Source: Amblyomma americanum
Taxonomy: Eukaryota > Arthropoda > Arachnida > Ixodida > Ixodidae
NCBI RefSeq assembly: GCF_052857255.1
Contig: NW_027526675.1
Location: 91,792-155,791 of the forward strand
Length of the DNA stretch: 64,000 nucleotides
Reading direction: 5' to 3'
In this document: one piece after another, positions 25,800 to 38,487 of the stretch
Layout of the letters: each line of letters starts with the position of its first letter
How positions within the stretch are numbered: position 1 is the first letter of the stretch
Notes under the pieces: model-generated
Told to the model about the DNA's origin: nothing
Databases searched by the model: none
What the model saw: only the letters and a program-made list of their open reading frames with translations
Position numbers and translations under genes: made by a program

Positions 25800-27130
25800 T
25801 TCGACGACTTGTAAAATCGATGCTCGTGAATCTTGCTAGTTTCGATCTAAAACGATGTATAACGTTGTTTTGAGCCGAAATACAACTTTTCGCGCAGTTC
25901 TGAGAGAAAAAGTTTGCACCTTTTTCTCGTGTACTTTTCGACGACTTGTAAAATCGATGCTCGTGAATCTTGCTAGTTTCGATCTTAAACGATGTATCCC
26001 GTTTTTTTCAGCCGGAATACAAGTTTTCGTGCTGTAATCAGAGAAAAAGTTTACACCTTTCTCTCCTCTACTCATCGACGGCTTGTAAAATCTATGCTCG
26101 TGAATCTTGCTAGTTTCGATCTAAAACGATGTATCTCGTTGTTTTGAGCCGGAATACAAGTTTTCGCGCAGTTCTGAGAGAAAAAATTTACACCTTTCTC
26201 TCCTCTACTCTTCGACGACTTGTAAAATCGATGCTCGTGAATTTTGCTAGTTTCGATCTAAAACGATGTATCCCGTTGTTTTGAGCCAGAACGCAAGTTA
26301 TCGCGCAGTTCTGAGAAAAAAAGATTACACATTTCTCTCCTCTACTCTTCGACGACTTGTAAAATCGATGCTCGTGAATTTTGCTAGTTTCGATGTAAAA
26401 CGATGTATCTCGTGTTTTGAGCCGGAATACAAGTTTTCGCGCAGTTCTGAGAGAAAAAGTTTACACCTTTCTCTCCTCTACTCTTTGACGACTTGTAAAA
26501 TCGATGCTCGTGAATTTTGCTAGTTTTGATCTAAAACGATGTATCCCGTTGTTTTGAGCCGGAACACAAGTTTTCGCGCAGTTCTGAGAGAAAAAATTTA
26601 CACCTCTCTCGTCTACTCTTCGACGATTTGTAAAATCGATGCTCGTGAATCTTGCTAGTTTCGATCTAAAACGATGTATCCCGTTGTTTTGAGCCGGAAT
26701 ACAAGTTTTCGCGCCGTTCTGAGAGAAAAAGTTTACACCCTTCTCTCCTCTACTCTTCGACGACTTGTAAAATCGATGCTCGTGATTCTTGCTAGTTTTC
26801 ATCTAAAACGATGTATCCCTTTGTTTTGAGCCGGAATACAAGTTTTCGCGCAGTTCTGAGAGAAAAAATTTACACCTTTTTTTCGTCTACTCTTCGACGA
26901 CTTGTAAAATCGATGCCCGTGAATCTTGCTTGTTTCGATCTAAAACGATGTATCCCGTTGTTTTGAGCCGGAATACAAGTTTTCGCGCAGTTTCGAGAGA
27001 AAAAGTTTACACCTTTCTCTCCTCTACTCTTCGACGACTTGTAAAATCGATGCTCGTAATTCTTGCTAGTTTCGATCTAAACCATGTATCCCTTTTGCTT
27101 TGAGCCGGAATACAAGTTTTCGCGCAGTTT
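25548..27130. repeat. 12-monomer tandem duplication, unit 2
   Basis: Repeats unit 1 for about 1,580 bp, then departs at about 27,130, where GTTTTGAGAAAAAAAATTTAC replaces the chimeric GTTCTGAGAGAAAAAATTTAC seen near 25,490. Differences from unit 1 include GTAATCAGAG near 26,034, CTTGTAAAATC against CTTGGAAAATC, and TTTACACC against TTTACAGC. Confidence 0.82.
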
Positions 27131-27920
27131 TGAGAAAAAAAATTTACACCATTTTTTCGTCTACTCTTCGACGATTTGTAAAATCGATGCTCGTGAATCT
27201 TGCTAGTTTCGATCTAAAACGATCTATCTCGTTGTTTTGAGCCGAAATACAACTTTTCGCGCAGTTCTGAGAGAAAAAGTTTGCACCTTTCTCTCCTCTA
27301 CTCTTCGACGACTTGTAAAATCTATGCTCGTGAATCTTGCTAGTTTCGATCTAAAACGATGTATCTCGTTGTTTTGAGCCGGAATACAAGTTTTCGCGCT
27401 GTTCTGAGAGAAAAAGTTTACACCTTTCTCTCGTCTACTCTTCGACGACTTGTAAAATCGATGCTCGTGAATCTTGCTAGTTTCGATCTAAAACGATGTA
27501 TCTCGTTGTTTTGAGCCGGAATAGAAGTTTTCGCCCAGTTCTGAGAGAAAAAGTTTGCACCTTTCTCCCCTCTACTCTTCGACGACTTGTAAAAACGATG
27601 CTCGTGAATTTTGCTTGTTTCGATCTAAAACGATGTATCCCGTTGTTTTGAGCCGGAATACAAGTTTTCGCGCAGTTCTGAGAGAAAAACTTTGCACCTT
27701 TTTCTCGTCTACTCTTCGAGGACTTGTAAAATCGATGCCCGTGAATTTTGTTAGTTTCGGTCTAAAACGATGTATCCCGTTGTTCTGAGCCGGAATACAA
27801 GTTTTCGCGCAGTTCTGAGAGAAAAAGTTTACACCTTTCACTCGTCTACTCTTCGACGACTTGTAAAATCGATGCTCGTGAATCTTGCTAGTTTCGATCT
27901 AAAACGATGTATCCCGTTGT
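25596..27920. repeat. Distant copy of the 4,246-6,570 block
   Basis: Same 17-monomer series as 4,246-6,570 at an offset of 21,350 bp, about 156 monomers minus small deletions. It closely matches that block, whereas the intervening 1,638-bp and 3,007-bp units are derived rearrangements of part of it. This looks like the unrearranged continuation of an older segment. Confidence 0.83.
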
Positions 27921-29070
27921 TTTGAGCCGAAATACAACTTTTCGCGCAGTTCTGAGAGAAAAAGTTTGCACCTTTTTCTCGTGTACTCTTCGACGACTTG
28001 TTAAATCGATGCTCGTGAATATTGCTAGTTTCGATCTAAAACAATGCATCCCGTTTTTTTTGAGCCAGAATACAAGTTTTCGCGCTGTTCTGAGAGAAAA
28101 AGTTTACACCTTTCTCTCCTCTACTCTTTGACGACTTGTGAAATCTATGCTCGTGAATCTTGCTAGTTTCGATCTAAAACGATGTATCTCGTTGTTTTAA
28201 GCCGGAATACAAGTTTTCGCGCTGTTCTGAGAGAAAAAGTTTACACCTTTCTCTGGTCTACTCTTCGACGACTTGTAAAATCGATGCTCGTGAATTTTGC
28301 TAGTTTCGATCTAAAACGATGTATCCTGTTGTTTTGAGCCGGAATACAAGTTTTCGCGCAGTTCTGAGAGAAAAAGTTTACACCTTTCTCTCCTCTACTC
28401 TTCGACGACTTGTAAAATCGATGCTCGTGAATCTTGCTAGTTTTGATCTAAAACGATGTATCCCGTTGTTTTGAGCCGGAATACAAGTTTTCGCGCAGTC
28501 CTGGGAGAAATAGTTTACACCTTTCTCTCGTCTACTCTTCGACGACTTGTAAAATCGATGCTCGTGAATTTTGCTTGTTTCGATCTAAAACGATGTATCC
28601 CGTTGTTTTGAGCCGAAATTCAACTTTTCGCGCAGTTCTTAGAGAAAAAGCTTGCACCTTTCTCTCGTCTACTCTTCGACGACTTGTAAAATCGATGCTC
28701 GTGAATCTTGCTAGTTTCGATCTAAAACGATGTATCCCGTTGTTTGGAGCCGGAATACAAGTTTTCGCGCTGTTCTGAGAGAAAAAGTTTACACCTTTCT
28801 CTCTTCTACTCTTCGACGACTTGTAAAAAATATGCTCGTGAATCTTGCTAGTTTCGATCTAAAACGATGTATCTCGTTGTTTTGAGCCGGAATACAAGTT
28901 TTCGCGCTGTTCTTAGAGAAAAAGTTTACACCTTTCTCTCGTCTACTCTTCGACGACTTGTAAAATCGATGCTCGTGAATTTTGCTAGTTTCGATCTAAA
29001 ACGATGTATCCCGTTGTTTTGAGCCGGAACACAAGTTTTCGCGCAGTTTTGAGAAAAATAATTTACACCA
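27860..29070. repeat. Block repeated at 30,466-31,680 (2,606 bp) and partly at 29,075-30,040
   Basis: A constant 2,606-bp offset links this to 30,466-31,680, with shared marks AAAACAATG, a T8 tract, CTCTGGTCTAC, ATCCTGTTG, CAGTCCTGGGAG, AAGCTTGCACC and GTAAAAAATATGC. A second, shorter relationship (offset 1,097, then about 960 bp) links 27,978 onward with 29,075-30,040. The change between those offsets equals one monomer missing from the later copy (the CAGTCCTGGGAG form). Confidence 0.8.
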
Positions 29071-29074
29071 TTTT

Positions 29075-30040
29075 CTCGTGTACTCTTCGACGACTTGTTA
29101 AATCGATGCTCGTGAATATTGCTAGTTTCAATCTAAAACGATGTATCCCGTTGTTTTGAGCCAGAATACAAGTTTTCGCGCTGTTCTGAGAGAAAAGGTT
29201 TACACCTTTCTCTCCTCTACTCTTTGACGACTTGTGAAATCTATGCTCGTGAATCTTGCTAGTTTCGATCTAAAACGATGTATCTCGTTGTTTTAAGCCG
29301 GAATACAAGTTTTCGCGCTGTTCTGAGAGAAAAAGTTTACACCTTTCTCTGGTCTACTCTTCGACGACTTGTAAAATCGATGCTCGTGAATTTTGCTAGT
29401 TTCGATCTAAAACGATGTATCCTGTTGTTTTGAGCCGGAATACAAGTTTTCGCGCAGTTCTGAGAGAAAAAGTTTACACCTTTCTCTCCTCTACTCTTCG
29501 ACGACTTGTAAAATCGATGCTCGTGAATCTTGCTAGTTTTGATCTAAAACGATGTATCCCGTTGTTTTGAGCCGGAATTCAACTTTTCGCGCAGTTCTTA
29601 GAGAAAAAGTTTGCACCTTTCTCTCGTCTACTCTTCGACGACTTGTAAAATCGATGCTCGTGAATCTTGCTAGTTTCGATCTAAAACGATGTATCCCGTT
29701 GTTTGGAGCCGGAATACAAGTTTTCGCGCTGTTCTGAGAGAAAAAGTTTGCACCTTTCTCTCTTCTACTCTTCGACGACTTGTAAAATCTATGCTCGTGA
29801 ATCTTGCTAGTTTCGATCTAAAACGATGTATCTCGTTGTTTTGAGCCGGAATACAAGTTTTCGCGCTGTTCTTAGAGAAAAAGTTTACACCTTTCTCTCG
29901 TCTACTCTTCGACGACTTGTAAAATCGATGCTCGTGAATTTTGCTAGTTTCGATCTAAAACGATGTATCCCGTTGTTTTGAGCCGGAACACAAGTTTTCG
30001 CGCAGTTTTGAGAAAAATAATTTACACCATTTTTTTTTGT
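29075..30040. repeat. Nested 7-monomer partial duplicate of 27,978-29,070
   Basis: It begins within a chimeric monomer: AAAATAATTTACACCATTTT on the left, as in the GGAACACAAG type, joined to CTCGTGTACTC of a different type. It has private changes such as TTTCAATCTAAAACG near 29,127 and AGAAAAGGTTTACACC near 29,190. It lacks one monomer present in the source block. Confidence 0.75.
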
Positions 30041-30485
30041 CTACTCTTCGACGATTTGTAAAATCGATGCTCGTGAATCTTGCTAGTTTCGATCTAAAAC
30101 GATGTATCTCGTTGTTTTGAGCCGAAATACAACTTTTCGCGCAGTTCTGAGAGAAAAAGTTTGCACCTTTCTCTCCTCTACTCTTCGACGACTTGTAAAA
30201 TCTATGCTCGTGAATCTTGCTAGTTTCGATCTAAAACGATGTATCTCGTTGTTTTGAGCCGGAATACAAGTTTTCGCGCTGTTCTGAGAGAAAAAGTTTA
30301 CACCTTTCTCTCGTCTACTCTTCGACGACTTGTAAAATCGATGCTCGTGAATCTTGCTAGTTTCGATCTGAAACGATGTATCTCGTTGTTTTGAGCCGGA
30401 ATAGAAGTTTTCGCCCTGTTCTGAGAGAAAAAGTTTGCACCTTTCTCCCCTCTACTCTTCGACGACTTGTAAAATCGATGCTCGT

Positions 30486-31580
30486 GAATCTTGCTAGTTT
30501 CGATCTAAAACGATGTATCTCGTTGTTTTGAGCCGAAATACAACTTTTCGCGCAGTTCTGAGAGAAAAAGTTTGCACCTTTTTCTCGTGTACTCTTCGAC
30601 GACTTGTTAAATCGATGCTCGTGAATATTGCTAGTTTCGATCTAAAACAATGTATCCCGTTTTTTTTGAGCCAGAATACAAGTTTTCGCGCTGTTCTGAG
30701 AAAAAAAGTTTACACCTTTCTCTCCTCTACTCTTTGACGACTTGTGAAATCTATGCTCGTGAATCTTGCTAGTTTCGATCTAAAACGATGTATCTCGTTG
30801 TTTTAAGCCGGAATACAAGTTTTCGCGCTGTTCTGAGAGAAAAAGTTTACACCTTTCTCTGGTCTACTCTTCGACGACTTGTAAAATCGATGCTCGTGAA
30901 TTTTGCTAGTTTCGATCTAAAACGATGTATCCTGTTGTTTTGAGCCGGAATACAAGTTTTCGCGCAGTTCTGAGAGAAAAAGTTTACACCTTTCTCTCCT
31001 CTACTCTTCGACGACTTGTAAAATCGATGCTCGTGAATCTTGCTAGTTTTGATCTAAAACGATGTATCCCGTTGTTTTGAGCCGGAATACAAGTTTTCGC
31101 GCAGTCCTGGGAGAAATAGTTTACACCTTTCTCTCGTCTACTCTTCGACGACTTGTAAAATCGATGCTCGTGAATTTTGCTTGTTTCGATCTAAAACGAT
31201 GTATCCCGTTATTTTGAGCCGAAATTCAACTTTTCGCGCAGTTCTTAGAGAAAAAGCTTGCACCTTTCTCTCGTCTACTCTTCGACGACTTGTAAAATCG
31301 ATGCTCGTGAATCTTGCTAGTTTCGATCTAAAACGATGTATCCCGTTGTTTGGAGCCGGAATACAAGTTTTCGCGCTGTTCTGAGAGAAAAAGTTTACAC
31401 CTTTCTCTCTTCTACTCTTCGACGACTTGTAAAAAATATGCTCGTGAATCTTGCTAGTTTCGATCTAAAACGATGTATCTCGTTGTTTTGAGCCGGAATA
31501 CAAGTTTTCGCGCTGTTCTTAGAGAAAAAGTTTACACCTTTCTCTCGTCTACTCTTCGACGACTTGTAAAATCGATGCTC
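30486..31580. repeat. Block with 12-monomer period to 32,131-33,225
   Basis: Offsets of 1,645-1,646 bp (12 x 137 plus 1-2 bp of T-tract gain) connect this segment with 32,131-33,225. Shared marks are GAATATTGC, the long T tract before GAGCCAG, TTTGACGACTTGTG, CTCTGGTCTAC, ATCCTGTTG and GAAATTCAAC. About 31,580-32,130 holds generic monomers of the GCGCTGTTC / ATCTCGTTG type. Confidence 0.72.
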
Positions 31581-32130
31581 GTGAATTTTGCTAGTTTCGA
31601 TCTAAAACGATGTATCCCGTTGTTTTGAGCCGGAACACAAGTTTTCGCGCAGTTTTGAGAAAAATAATTTACACCATTTTTTCGTCTACTCTTCGACGAT
31701 GTGTAAAATCGATGCTCGTGAATCTTGCTAGTTTCGATCTAAAACGATGTATCTCGTTGTTTTGAGCCGAAATACAACTTTTCGCGCAGTTCTGAGAGAA
31801 AAAGTTTGCACCTTTCTCTCCTCTACTCTTCGACGACTTGTAAAATCTATGCTCGTGAATCTTGCTAGTTTCGATCTAAAACGATGTATCTCGTTGTTTT
31901 GAGCCGGAATACAAGTTTTCGCGCTGTTCTGAGAGAAAAAGTTTACACCTTTCTCTCCTCTACTCTTCGACGACTTGTAAAATCGATGCTCGTGAATCTT
32001 GCTAGTTTCGATCTAAAACGATGTATCTCGTTGTTTTGAGCCGGAATACAAGTTTTCGCGCTGTTCTGAGAGAAAAAGTTTACACCTTTCTCTCGTCTAC
32101 TCTTCGACGACTTGTAAAATCGATGCTCGT

Positions 32131-33850
32131 GAATCTTGCTAGTTTCGATCTAAAACGATGTATCTCGTTGTTTTGAGCCGAAATACAACTTTTCGCGCAG
32201 TTCTGAGAGAAAAAGTTCGCACCTTTTTCTCGTGTACTCTTCGACGACTTGTTAAATCGATGCTCGTGAATATTGCTAGTTTCGATCTAAAACGATGTAT
32301 CCCGTTTTTTTTTGAGCCAGAATACAAGTTTTCGCGCTGTTCTGAGAGAAAAAGTTTACACCTTTCTCTCCTCTACTCTTTGACGACTTGTGAAATCTAT
32401 GCTCGTGAATCTTGCTAGTTTCGATCTAAAACGATGTATCTCGTTGTTTTGAGCCGGAATACAAGTTTTCGCGCTGTTCTGAGAGAAAAAGTTTACACCT
32501 TTCTCTGGTCTACTCTTCGACGACTTGTAAAATCGATGCTCGTGAATTTTGCTAGTTTCGATCTAAAACGATGTATCCTGTTGTTTTGAGCCGGAATACA
32601 AGTTTTCGCGCAAGTCTGAGAGAAAAAGTTTACACCTTTCTCTCCTCTACTCTTCGACGACTTGTAAAATCGATGCTCGTGAATCTTGCTAGTTTTGATC
32701 TAAAACGATGTATCCCGTTGTTTTGAGCCGGAATACAAGTTTTCGCGCAGTTCTGGGAGAAATAGTTTACACCTTTCTCTCGTCTACTCTTCGACGACTT
32801 GTAAAATCGATGTCCGTGAATTTTGCTTGTTTCGATCTAAAACGATGTATCCCGTTGTTTTGAGCCGAAATTCAACTTTTCGCGCAGTTCTTAGAGAAAA
32901 AGTTTGCACCTTTCTCTCGTCTACTCTTCGACGACTTGTAAAATCGATGCTCGTGAATCTTGCTAGTTTCGATCTAAAACGATGTATCCCGTTGTTTGGA
33001 GCCGGAATACAAGTTTTCGCGCTGTTCTGAGAGAAAAAGTTTACACCTTTCTCTCCTCTACTCTTCGACGACTTGTAAAATCTATGCTCGTGAATCTTGC
33101 TAGTTTCGATCTAAAACGATGTATCTCGTTGTTTTGAGCCGGAATACAAGTTTTCGCGCTGTTCTGAGAGAAAAAGTTTACACCTTTCTCTCGTCTACTC
33201 TTCGACGACTTGTAAAATCGATGCTCGTGAATCTTGCTAGTTTCGATCTAAAACGATGTATCTCGTTGTTTTGAGCCGAAATACAACTTTTCGCGCAGTT
33301 CTGAGAGAAAAAGTTTGCACCTTTTTCTCGTGTACTCTTCGACGACTTGTAAAATCGATGCTCGTGAATCTTGCTAGTTTCGATCTAAAACGATGTATCT
33401 CGTTGTTTTGAGCCGAAATACAACTTTTCGCGCAGTTCTGAGAGAAAAAGTTTGCACCTTTTTCTCGTGTACTCTTCGACGACTTTTAAAATCGATGCTC
33501 GTGAATATTGCTATTTTCGATCTAAAACGATGTATCCCGTTTTTTTTTGAGCCAGAATACAAGTTTTCGCGCTGTTCTGAGAGAAAAAGTTTACACCTTT
33601 CTCTCCTCTACTCTTTGACGACTTGTGAAATCTATGCTCGTGAATCTTGCTAGTTTCGATCTAAAACGATGTATCTCGTTGTTTTGAGCCGGAATACAAG
33701 TTTTCGCGCTGTTCTGAGAGAAAAAGTTTACAACTTTCTCTCGTCTACTCTTCGACGACTTGTAAAATCGATGCTCGTGAATTTTGCTAGTTTCGATCTA
33801 AAACGATGTATCCCGTTGTTTTGAGCCGGAATACAAGTTTTCGCGCAGTT
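32131..33850. repeat. Second 12-monomer copy plus a 9-monomer repeat
   Basis: 32,131-33,225 pairs with 30,486-31,580. The GAATATTGC and T9-tract monomers then recur 1,235 bp on (32,139 and 33,374), a 9-monomer step. Private changes include GTTCGCACC near 32,216, GCGCAAGTCTGAG near 32,609, GATGTCCGTG near 32,810 and GCTATTTTCG near 33,511. Confidence 0.72.
32303..32313. other. Expanded T tract in a monomer subtype
   Basis: Most monomers read CCGTTGTTTTGAG at this place. One subtype has lost the G and carries an uninterrupted T run before GAGCCAG: T8 near 28,053 and 30,660, T9 near 32,305, 33,540, 49,969, 53,662, 55,171, 56,268, 58,049, 59,831, 61,065 and 62,573, and T10 at 40,251-40,260. A related GAGCCGG or CAGCCGG subtype has T7 (about 4,652, 34,227, 40,802). 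Length differences between otherwise identical copies show slippage after duplication. Confidence 0.85.
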
Positions 33851-34924
33851 CTGAGAGAAAAAGTTTACACCTTTCTCTCCTCTACTCTTCGACGACTTGT
33901 AAAATCGATGCTCGTGAATCTTGCTAGTTTTGATCTAAAACGATGTATCCCGTTGTTTTGAGCCAGAATACAAGTTTTCGCGCAGTTCTGAGAGAAATAG
34001 TTTACACCTTTCTCTCGTCTACTCTTCGACGACTTGTAAAATCGATGCTCGTGAATTTTGCTTGTTTCGATCTAAAACGATGTATCCCGTTGTTTTGAGC
34101 CGAAATACAACTTTTCGCGCAGTTCTGAGAGAAAAAGTTTACACCTTTTTCTCGTGTACTTTTCGACGACTTGTAAAATCGATGCTCGTGAATCTTGCTA
34201 GTTTCGATCTTAAAAGATGTATCCCGTTTTTTTGAGCCGGAATACAAGTTTTCGTGCTGTAATGAGAGAAAAAGTTTACACCTTTCTCTCCTCTACTCAT
34301 CGACGGCTCGTAAAATCTATGCTCGTGAATCTTGCTAGTTTCGATCTAAAACGATGTATCTCGTTGTTTTGAGCCGGAATACAAGTTTTCGCGCAGTTCT
34401 GAGAGAAAAAATTTACACCTTTGTCTCCTCTACTCTTCGACGACTTGTAAAATCGATGCTCGTGAATTTTGCTAGTTTCGATCTAAAACGATGTATCCCG
34501 TTGTTTTGAGCCGGAACACAAGTTATCGCGCAGTTCTGAGAAAAAAGATTACACATTTCTCTCCTCTACTCTTCGACGACTTGTAAAATCGATGCTCGTG
34601 AATTTTGCTAGTTTCGATCTAAAACGATGTATCTCGTGTTTTGAGCCGGAATACAAGTTTTCGCGCAGTTCTGAGAGAAAAAGTTTACACCTTTCTCTCC
34701 TCTACTCTTCGACGACTTGTAAAATCGATGCTCGTGAATTTTGCCAGTTTCGATCTAAAACGATGTATCCCGTTGTTTTGAGCCGGAACACAAGTTTTCG
34801 CGCAGTTCTGAGAGAAAAAATTTACACCTCTCTTGTCTACTCTTCGACGATTTGTAAAATCGATGCTCGTGAATCTTGCTAGTTTCGATCTAAAACGATG
34901 TATCCCGTTGTTTTGAGCCGGAAT

Positions 34925-36705
34925 ACAAGTTTTCGCGCCGTTCTGAGAGAAAAAGTTTACACCCTTCTCTCCTCTACTCTTCGACGACTTGTAAAATCGA
35001 TGCTCGTGATTCTTGCTAGTTTTGATCTAAAACGATGTATCCCTTTGTTTTGAGCCGGAATACAAGTTTTCGCCCAGTTCTGAGAGAAAAAGTTTGCACC
35101 TTTCTCCCCTCTACTCTTCGACGACTTGTAAAAACAATGCTCGTGAATTTTGCTTGTTTCAATCTAAAACGATGTATCCCGTTGTTTTGAGCCGGAATAC
35201 AAGTTTTCGCGCAGTTCTGAGAGAAAAAGTTTGCACCTTTTTCTCGTCTACTCTTCGAGGACTTGTAAAATCGATGCCCGTGAATTTTGTTAGTTTCGGT
35301 CTAAAACGATGTATCCCGTTGTTCTGAGCCGGAATACAAGTTTTCGCGCAGTTCTGAGAGAAAAAGTTTACACCTTTCACTCGTCTACTCTTCGACGACT
35401 TGTAAAATCGATGCTCGTGAATCTTGCTAGTTTCGATCTAAAACGATGTATCCCGTTGTTTTGAGCCGGAATACAAGTTTTCGCGCAGTCCTGGGAGAAA
35501 TAGTTTACACCTTTCTCTCGTCTACTCTTCGACGACTTGTAAAATCGATGCTCGTGAATTTTGCTTGTTTCGATCTAAAACGATGTATCCCGTTGTTTAG
35601 AGCCGAAATTCAACTTTTCGCGCAGTTCTTAGAGAAAAAGTTTGCACCTTTCTCTCGTCTACTCTTCGACGACTTGTAAAATCGATGCTCGTGAATCTTG
35701 CTAGTTTCGATCTAAAACGATGTATCCCGTTATTTGGAGCCGGAATACAAGTTTTCGCGCTGTTCTGAGAGAAAAAGTTTACACCTTTCTATCTTCTACT
35801 CTTCGACGACTTGTAAAATCTATGCTCGTGAATCTTGCTAGTTTCGATCTAAAACGATGTATCTCGTTGTTTTGAGCCGGAATACAAGTTTTCGCGCTGT
35901 TCTTAGAGAAAAAGTTTACACCTTTCTCTCGTCTACTCTTCGACGACTTGTAAAATCGATGCTCGTGAATTTTGCTAGTTTCGATCTAAAACGATGTATC
36001 CCGTTGTTTTGAGCCGGAACACAAGTTTTCGCGCAGTTTTGAGAAAAATAATTTACACCATTTTTTCGTCTACTCTTCGACGATTTGTAAAATCGATGCT
36101 CGTGAACCTTGCTAGTTTCGATCTAAAACGATGTATCTCGTTGTTTTGAGCCGAAATACAACTTTTCGCGCAGTTCTGAGAGAAAAAGTTTGCACCTTTC
36201 TCTCCTCTACTCTTCGACGACTTGTAAAATCTATGCTCGTGAATCTTGCTAGTTTCGATCTAAAACGATGTATCTCGTTGTTTTGAGCCGGAATACAAGT
36301 TTTCGCGCTGTTCTGAGAGAAAAAGTTTACACCTTTCTCTCGTCTACTCTTCGACGACTTGTAAAATCGATGCTCGTGAATCTTGCTAGTTTCGATCTAA
36401 AACGATGTATCTCGTTGTTTTGAGCCGAAATAGAAGTTTTCGCCCTGTTCTGAGAGAAAAAGTTTGCACCTTTCTCCCCTCTACTCTTCGACGACTTGTA
36501 AAATCGATGCTCGTGAATCTTGCTAGTTTCGATCTAAAACGATGTATCCCGTTGTTTTGAGCCGGAATACAAGTTTTCGCGCAGTTCTGAGAGAAAACGT
36601 TTACACCTTTCTCTCGTCTACTCTTCGACGGCTTGTAAAATCGATGCTCGTGAATTCTAATAATTTAGATCTAAAACGATGTATCGCGTTGTTTTGAGTC
36701 GGAAT
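34925..36705. repeat. 13-monomer tandem duplication, unit 1 (1,781 bp)
   Basis: Offset exactly 1,781 = 13 x 137 to 36,706-38,487. The unit runs from GCGCCGTTC with TTTACACCC through TTTTCGCCCAG, AAAACAATGC, GTTAGTTTCGGTC, CAGTCCTGGGAG, GAAATTCAAC and CGCTGTTCTTAGAG to the GAATTCTAATAATTT monomer. The same pair reappears at about 44,643-46,423 and 46,424-48,205 within the second 9.7-kb copy, so the 13-mer event predates the 9.7-kb event. Confidence 0.87.
36653..36665. other. GAATTCTAATAATTT variant monomer (diagnostic EcoRI-site form)
   Basis: In this subtype the usual GAATCTTGCTAGTTTCG is replaced by GAATTCTAATAATTT, creating a GAATTC site, and the next monomer usually has GAGTCGGAATTCAAG. 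It occurs near 6,668, 36,653, 38,433, 38,981, 42,131, 43,359, 46,371, 48,151, 48,700, 51,849, 53,078, 54,588 and 59,248. I saw none between about 6.7 and 36.6 kb, so it marks particular duplicated segments. Confidence 0.8.
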
Positions 36706-38487
36706 TCAAGTTTTCGCGCCGTTCTGAGAGAAAAAGTTTACACCCTTCTCTCCTCTACTCTTCGACGACTTGTAAAATCGATGCTCGTGATTCTTGCTAG
36801 TTTTGATCTAAACCGATGTATCCCTTTGTTTTGAGCCGGAATACAAGTTTTCGCCCAGTTCTGAGAGAAAAAGTTTGCACCTTTCTCCCCTCTACTCTTC
36901 GACGACTTGTAAAAACAATGCTCGTGAATTTTGCTTGTTTCAATCTAAAACGATGTATCCCGTTGTTTTGAGCCGGAATACAAGTTTTCGCGCAGTTCTG
37001 AGAGAAAAAGTTTGCACCTTTTTCTCGTCTACTCTTCGAGGACTTGTAAAATCGATGCCCGTGAATTTTGTTAGTTTCGGTCTAAAACGATGTATCCCGT
37101 TGTTCTGAGCCGGAATACAAGTTTTCGCGCAGTTCTGAGAGAAAAAGTTTACACCTTTCACTCGTCTACTCTTCGACGACTTGTAAAATCGATGCTCGTG
37201 AATCTTGCTAGTTTCGATCTAAAACGATGTATCCCGTTGTTTTGAGCCGGAATACAAGTTTTCGCGCAGTCCTGGGAGAAATAGTTTACACCTTTCTCTC
37301 GTCTACTCTTCGACGACTTGTGAAATCGATGCTCGTGAATTTTGCTTGTTTCGATCTAAAACGATGTATCCCGTTGTTTTGAGCCGAAATTCAACTTTTC
37401 GCGCAGTTCTTAGAGAAAAAGTTTGCACCTTTCTCTCGTCTACTCTTCGACGACTTGTAAAATCGATGCTCGTGAATCTTGCTAGTTTCGATCTAAAACG
37501 ATGTATCCCGTTGTTTGGAGCCGGAATACAAGTTTTCGCGCTGTTCTGAGAGAAAAAGTTTACACCTTTCTCTCTTCTACTCTTCGACGACTTGTAAAAT
37601 CTATGCTCGTGAATCTTGCTAGTTTCGATCTAAAACGATGTATCTCGTTGTTTTGAGCCGGAATACAAGTTTTCGCGCTGTTCTTAGAGAAAAAGTTTAC
37701 ACCTTTCTCTCGTCTACTCTTCGACGACTTGTAAAATCGATGCTCGTGAATTTTGCTAGTTTCGATCTAAAACGATGTATCCCGTTGTTTTGAGCCGGAA
37801 CACAAGTTTTCGCGCAGTTTTGAGAAAAAATAATTTACACCATTTTTTCGTCTACTCTTCGACGATTTGTAAAATCGATGCTCGTGAATCTTGCTAGTTT
37901 CGATCTAAAACGATGTATCTCGTTGTTTTGAGCCGAAATACAACTTTTCGCGCAGTTCTGAGAGAAAAAGTTTGCACCTTTCTCTCCTCTACTCTCGACG
38001 ACTTGTAAAATCTATGCTCGTGAATCTTGCTAGTTTCGATCTAAAACGATGTATCTCGTTGTTTTGAGCCGAAATACAAGTTTTCGCGCTGTTCTGAGAG
38101 AAAAAGTTTACACCTTTCTCTCGTCTACTCTTCGACGACTTGTAAAATCGATGCTCGTGAATCTTGCTAGTTTCGATCTAAAACGATGTATCTCGTTGTT
38201 TTGAGCCGGAATAGAAGTTTTCGCCCTGTTCTGAGAGAAAAAGTTTGCACCTTTCTCCCCTCTACTCTTCGACGACTTGTAAAATCGATGCTCGTGAATC
38301 TTGCTAGTTTCGATCTAAAACGATGTATCCCGTTGTTTTGAGCCGGAATACAAGTTTTCGCGCAGTTCTGAGAGAAAACGTTTACACCTTTCTCTCGTCT
38401 ACTCTTCGACGGCTTGTAAAATCGATGCTCGTGAATTCTAATAATTTCGATCTAAAACGATGTATCGCGTTGTTTTGAGTCGGAATT
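36706..38487. repeat. 13-monomer tandem duplication, unit 2 (1,781 bp)
   Basis: Second unit. Differences from unit 1 include TAAACCGATG near 36,812, GACTTGTGAAATC near 37,314 and GAATTCTAATAATTTCGATC at its end against ATTTAGATC in unit 1. A further 4-monomer step (548 bp) repeats the ATCGCGTTG monomer at 38,463 and 39,011. Confidence 0.87.
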
